From: Bradyrhizobium sp. NP1 | GTDB taxonomy: Bacteria; Pseudomonadota; Alphaproteobacteria; Rhizobiales; Xanthobacteraceae | Assembly: GCF_030378205.1 (NCBI RefSeq) | Contig: NZ_CP127385.1 | Span: forward strand, 2,272,001 to 2,336,000 | Direction of reading: 5' to 3' | Length of the DNA: 64,000 nt | Shown here: positions 61,476-64,000 of the stretch, piece by piece | Position numbering within the stretch: position 1 is the stretch's first letter | Layout: each line of letters opens with the position of its first letter | Notes under the pieces: model-generated | Databases searched by the model: none | Seen by the model: the letters and a program-made list of their open reading frames with translations, nothing else | Told to the model about the DNA's origin: nothing | Made by a program: the position numbers and the translations under genes

Positions 61476-63125
61476 ATGCTGGGTGGAAACAGGGAAGCGA
61501 GCGACGAGGTCGACGTCCTCATCATCGGCGCCGGAATGGCCGGCGGGGCGCTGGCCAAGCGGCTGAGCGATCACGGCATCAGTGTCGTGTGTCTCGAGCA
61601 GGGGCGCGAAATGCACCCGATGGAGCTGCCCCACATGGCGGAAACCTGGGAGCTCGACAAGACGCGCGACCACAGCCCGCAACCGAACGTGCGCGCATGG
61701 GCCGAAGACTATCCCGTGGCCGGCGAGGAGAAGAGCACCATCCGCATGGTCAGCGGCGTCGGCGGCAGCGCGCTGCGTTATTCGGCGCATTGGCCGCGGC
61801 TGAAGCCTGTCGATTTCCGCAAGGGAACCGAGCACGGGCTCGCGCCGGACTGGCCGATCAGCTACGAGGATCTCGAGCCCTTCTTTGCGATCAACGACGA
61901 CGAGATGGGGATCGCAGGCCTGCCCGGAGATCCCGCCCAGCCGCCGAAGGCTTCAAGGGTGCTGCCGCATATTCCGCTCGGCAAGTTCGGCAAGACCATT
62001 GCCGGCGGTTTCGAAAGGCTCGGCTGGCACTGGTGGCCGCTCGACAATGCCATTGTCACGCAGGAGCATGACGACCGGCTGCCCTGCAACCATTGCGGCC
62101 AGTGCGTGCTCGGATGTCCGCGAGGCTCGGTTTCGACCAGCATGACGAGCTACTGGCCGCGTGCGGTTCGCAACGGCGCGTCGCTGCGCACCTGGTGCCG
62201 GGTCGAGCGCATCGTCGTGAAGGACGGACGCGCCGCGGGAGCCGTCTATATCGACCTGATCACCGGCCAGCGCCATCAACAGAATGCCCGCGTCGTCATC
62301 GTCGCCGGCAACGGCATCGGTACGCCGCGCCTGCTTCTGATGTCGAGCGAGGGGGCGAACCGCGAAGGCATCGCCAATTCGAGCGGCATGGTCGGCAAGA
62401 ACCTGATGTTCCATCCGCAGGCCTTTGTCGAGGGAATCTTCGACGAGCCGATGGAAAGCTTCAAGGGCGCCCGCGGTGCGCCGCTCTACAGTCAGGAATT
62501 CTACGAGACCGACGTCGAAAGAGGGTTCGTCAACGGCTTCTCCCTGCTCCTGGTACGGGCGCCGGGTGCCGGCTACGCCGCCACCGGCTATGCCACGTTC
62601 CTGCCGATCGCCTGGGGCGGGCGGCACCACGAGGAATTCAAGCGGATGTTCAACCATCACGCCTGGTTCATCGTGATGGGCGAGGATCTCCCGCTCGAGC
62701 GCAACACCGTGACGCTCGATCCGGTTCTGAAGGACGGGTCGGGCCTGCCGGCGCCTAAGATCAGCTATCGCATGCATGATCAGGACCGCGACCTCGTCAG
62801 GTTCGGCATCGCGCGGGCCGAGGACGTGCTGCGTGCCGCCGGCGCCGCGCAGACCAGCAATTCGGGCGTGCTCGAACAACCGCCGGGCTATCACCTGCTC
62901 GGCACCGCGCGGATGGGCAACGATCCGCGATCCTCCGTCGTCAACAAGTTTCACCGCTCCTGGGACATCCCGAACCTCTTCATCTGCGACGGCAGCTCCA
63001 TGCCGACCAGCGCCGGCGTCAATCCGACGTCGACGATCGGCGCGATGGCGGTGAGGCTTGCCGACCACCTCGTCCGCAACCGCGCCTCGGCTGCGGGAGT
63101 GAAGCGAACGACGGCGGACTGTTAG
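61476..63125 (+). CDS. GMC-family FAD oxidoreductase (gluconate/alcohol dehydrogenase large-subunit type)
   Basis: Flavoprotein of 549 residues. The FAD-binding motif DVLIIGAGMAGGALAKRL lies at about 13-30. A C-x2-C-x2-C-x3-C cluster (CNHCGQCVLGCPRG, Cys204/207/210/214) suggests an iron-sulfur centre, as in membrane-associated sugar dehydrogenases. The C-terminal GMC half has YHLLGTARMGNDP and CDGSSMPTSAGVNPTSTIGAMAVRLADHL. No signal peptide. With the small subunit it probably oxidises an alcohol or sugar acid; the electron acceptor is unknown, as no cytochrome c gene is adjacent. Confidence 0.92.
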   Translation: MLGGNREASDEVDVLIIGAGMAGGALAKRLSDHGISVVCLEQGREMHPMELPHMAETWELDKTRDHSPQPNVRAWAEDYPVAGEEKSTIRMVSGVGGSALRYSAHWPRLKPVDFRKGTEHGLAPDWPISYEDLEPFFAINDDEMGIAGLPGDPAQPPKASRVLPHIPLGKFGKTIAGGFERLGWHWWPLDNAIVTQEHDDRLPCNHCGQCVLGCPRGSVSTSMTSYWPRAVRNGASLRTWCRVERIVVKDGRAAGAVYIDLITGQRHQQNARVVIVAGNGIGTPRLLLMSSEGANREGIANSSGMVGKNLMFHPQAFVEGIFDEPMESFKGARGAPLYSQEFYETDVERGFVNGFSLLLVRAPGAGYAATGYATFLPIAWGGRHHEEFKRMFNHHAWFIVMGEDLPLERNTVTLDPVLKDGSGLPAPKISYRMHDQDRDLVRFGIARAEDVLRAAGAAQTSNSGVLEQPPGYHLLGTARMGNDPRSSVVNKFHRSWDIPNLFICDGSSMPTSAGVNPTSTIGAMAVRLADHLVRNRASAAGVKRTTADC

Positions 63126-63134
63126 GATGACGAA

Positions 63135-63163
63135 ATGCCTCGGGCGCGGGGCGCCCGAGGCAT
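63135..63163. terminator. Strong hairpin after the GMC gene
   Basis: A perfect 13-bp stem (63135-63147 with 63151-63163, ATGCCTCGGGCGC/GCGCCCGAGGCAT) has a 3-nt loop and lies 10 bp after the GMC stop. No T run follows, but stem strength and position between convergent genes favour a terminator. Confidence 0.6.
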
Positions 63164-63230
63164 GCGAAAGGTGAACTGGCGGCATTAAAGCTGGGATGAC
63201 CCCGGTCCGAACGCGCGGGCGTCCGCGGAG

Positions 63231-64000
63231 CTAGCGCGACAGCTCGAGATAGCGCTTTGGCGACATGCCGAAATGTTTCCGGAAGGCGGACACGAACGCG
63301 CTGGAGCTGTTGTATCTCAGATCCAGCGCCACCGTCTTGACCTGCTGGTCTTCCATCAGCCGCGCCAGCCCTTCCAGCAGCCTGAGCTGAAGCCGCCATT
63401 GGCGGAACGGCATCCTGGTCTCTTCCTGGAACAGCCGGGTCAGCGTGCGAGCGCTGGCGCCGACCGATTTCGAGAAATCCGCGAGCGACCGCTTGTCCGT
63501 AGGATTGGCGAACAGGGCTTCGGTGACGCGCAACAGTCGGGGATCGCGGGGTAACGGAAGCCGCGGGGCGGGCGCTTTCCGCAGGAAAAGCTGCTCCAGC
63601 AGGACTTCCGCCAGCCGTTCGTCGGGGCTGTCTTCCGCGTAGAGATCGGACATTGCGATGACGCGAAAGATGAGTTCGCGCAGCAGGTCGGAAATATCGA
63701 TCGTGACCGAGCGGTCCGGGACGTCGCCGTGCTCGGGATCGATGAACAGGCTTCTCAGATGCACATTGCTCGAGGACTTGACCTCGTGCTCCTGGCCGGG
63801 CGGCAGCCATACGCCGCGATTGGTGGTCACGGTCCAGGTGTTGCGGCGGGTACGCACCGAAAGCACGCCGGCGGAAGCAAACAGCAATTGCCCCTTTCGG
63901 TGAGCATGCGCCGGCACGACGGCGCCTTGCGGCAACACCGTGTGGCGACCCACCAGCGGGCGCGGAATATCGTCGACGCCGCGGATCGATTCCCAGGGAT
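63231..64000 (-). CDS. AraC-family transcriptional regulator (5' end outside window)
   Basis: AraC/XylS regulator. An N-terminal cupin-like domain (AHAHRKGQLLFASAGVLSVRT, WLPPGQEHEV) is followed by the C-terminal DNA-binding domain with two helix-turn-helix units (SLADFSKSVGASARTLTRLFQEETRMPFRQW and VALDLRYNSSSAFVSAFRKHFGMSPKRYLELSR). The frame stays open from a GTG at 63953 to the window edge and reads ...PWESIRGVDDIPRPLVG, which looks like coding sequence, so the gene most likely starts beyond 64000. It converges on the GMC operon and may regulate it. Confidence 0.9.
   Translation of the reverse strand, partial: PWESIRGVDDIPRPLVGRHTVLPQGAVVPAHAHRKGQLLFASAGVLSVRTRRNTWTVTTNRGVWLPPGQEHEVKSSSNVHLRSLFIDPEHGDVPDRSVTIDISDLLRELIFRVIAMSDLYAEDSPDERLAEVLLEQLFLRKAPAPRLPLPRDPRLLRVTEALFANPTDKRSLADFSKSVGASARTLTRLFQEETRMPFRQWRLQLRLLEGLARLMEDQQVKTVALDLRYNSSSAFVSAFRKHFGMSPKRYLELSR

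Noticed and set aside
1..64000. CRISPR array, prophage or defence island
   Set aside because: No regularly spaced direct repeats, cas genes, phage structural genes or recognisable defence cassette were found on either strand.

Overview
The window is GC-rich, densely coding chromosomal DNA from an alphaproteobacterium. Bradyrhizobium or a close relative fits best: the Dxs, glutaryl-CoA dehydrogenase, FabI and ClpS proteins are of that type, the gene neighbourhoods (fabI-phosphatase-aroC, xseB-dxs-tlyA) fit, and the intergenic spaces are full of short palindromic repeats of the kind I associate with that genus. This assignment is by recognition, not by a search. I see no phage, plasmid, transposase, CRISPR array or rRNA. 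One tRNA (Gln, anticodon TTG) lies at 55.5 kb.

Layout. 0-8.4 kb: the end of an aldo/keto reductase, a small His-rich secreted protein, a glutathione S-transferase, a beta-lactamase-fold serine hydrolase, a Tat-exported amidohydrolase, and a very large SAM/class III cyclase/AAA/TPR signalling protein. 8.7-20 kb: a PLP aminotransferase, a DUF3124 protein, ribB (RibBA-like), glutaryl-CoA dehydrogenase, an MBL hydrolase, a caspase-fold protein that has lost both catalytic residues, a DUF1499 membrane protein, an acyl-CoA synthetase, and an envelope pair (extensin-like protein and L,D-transpeptidase) converging on a shared terminator. 20-30 kb: CorA, an alpha/beta hydrolase, a repeat-filled stretch, a methyltransferase, an SDR, PdxH, a lipoprotein, a CbpA-type DnaJ, and an ECF sigma/anti-sigma pair. 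30-49 kb: fabI, a histidine phosphatase, aroC, a second cyclase, a PRC-barrel protein, clpS, a DUF1194 protein, an internally duplicated protein, rlpA, and then a long minus-strand run with two RNA methyltransferases, a deoxyribosyltransferase-like protein, dxs, xseB, a histone-deacetylase-family amidohydrolase and a 5'-nucleotidase. 49.8-53.4 kb: an iron-uptake operon (TonB siderophore receptor, PepSY reductase-like protein, 64-aa membrane protein). 53.4-64 kb: catabolic genes, namely an acyl-CoA dehydrogenase, a flavoprotein dehydrogenase divergent from a GntR regulator, a DUF815 ATPase, an aldehyde dehydrogenase/small subunit/GMC dehydrogenase operon, and an AraC regulator running off the right edge.

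The most unusual signal is not a gene. A structured element of about 155 nt occurs three times (8514-8672 and 26992-27149 on +, 45907-46057 on -), with a probable half copy at 34381-34428. All three full copies share a hairpin of identical geometry (10 bp, a TTT bulge, 16 bp, a 22-nt loop). Between the first two copies many stem pairs differ in both bases yet still pair. This suggests a mobile or repeated element whose folded form, probably as RNA or single-stranded DNA, is under selection. Separate palindromic families are also mapped: five GTCAT...ATGAC elements, three GCATGATCCGG elements, and one nested 142-bp palindrome.
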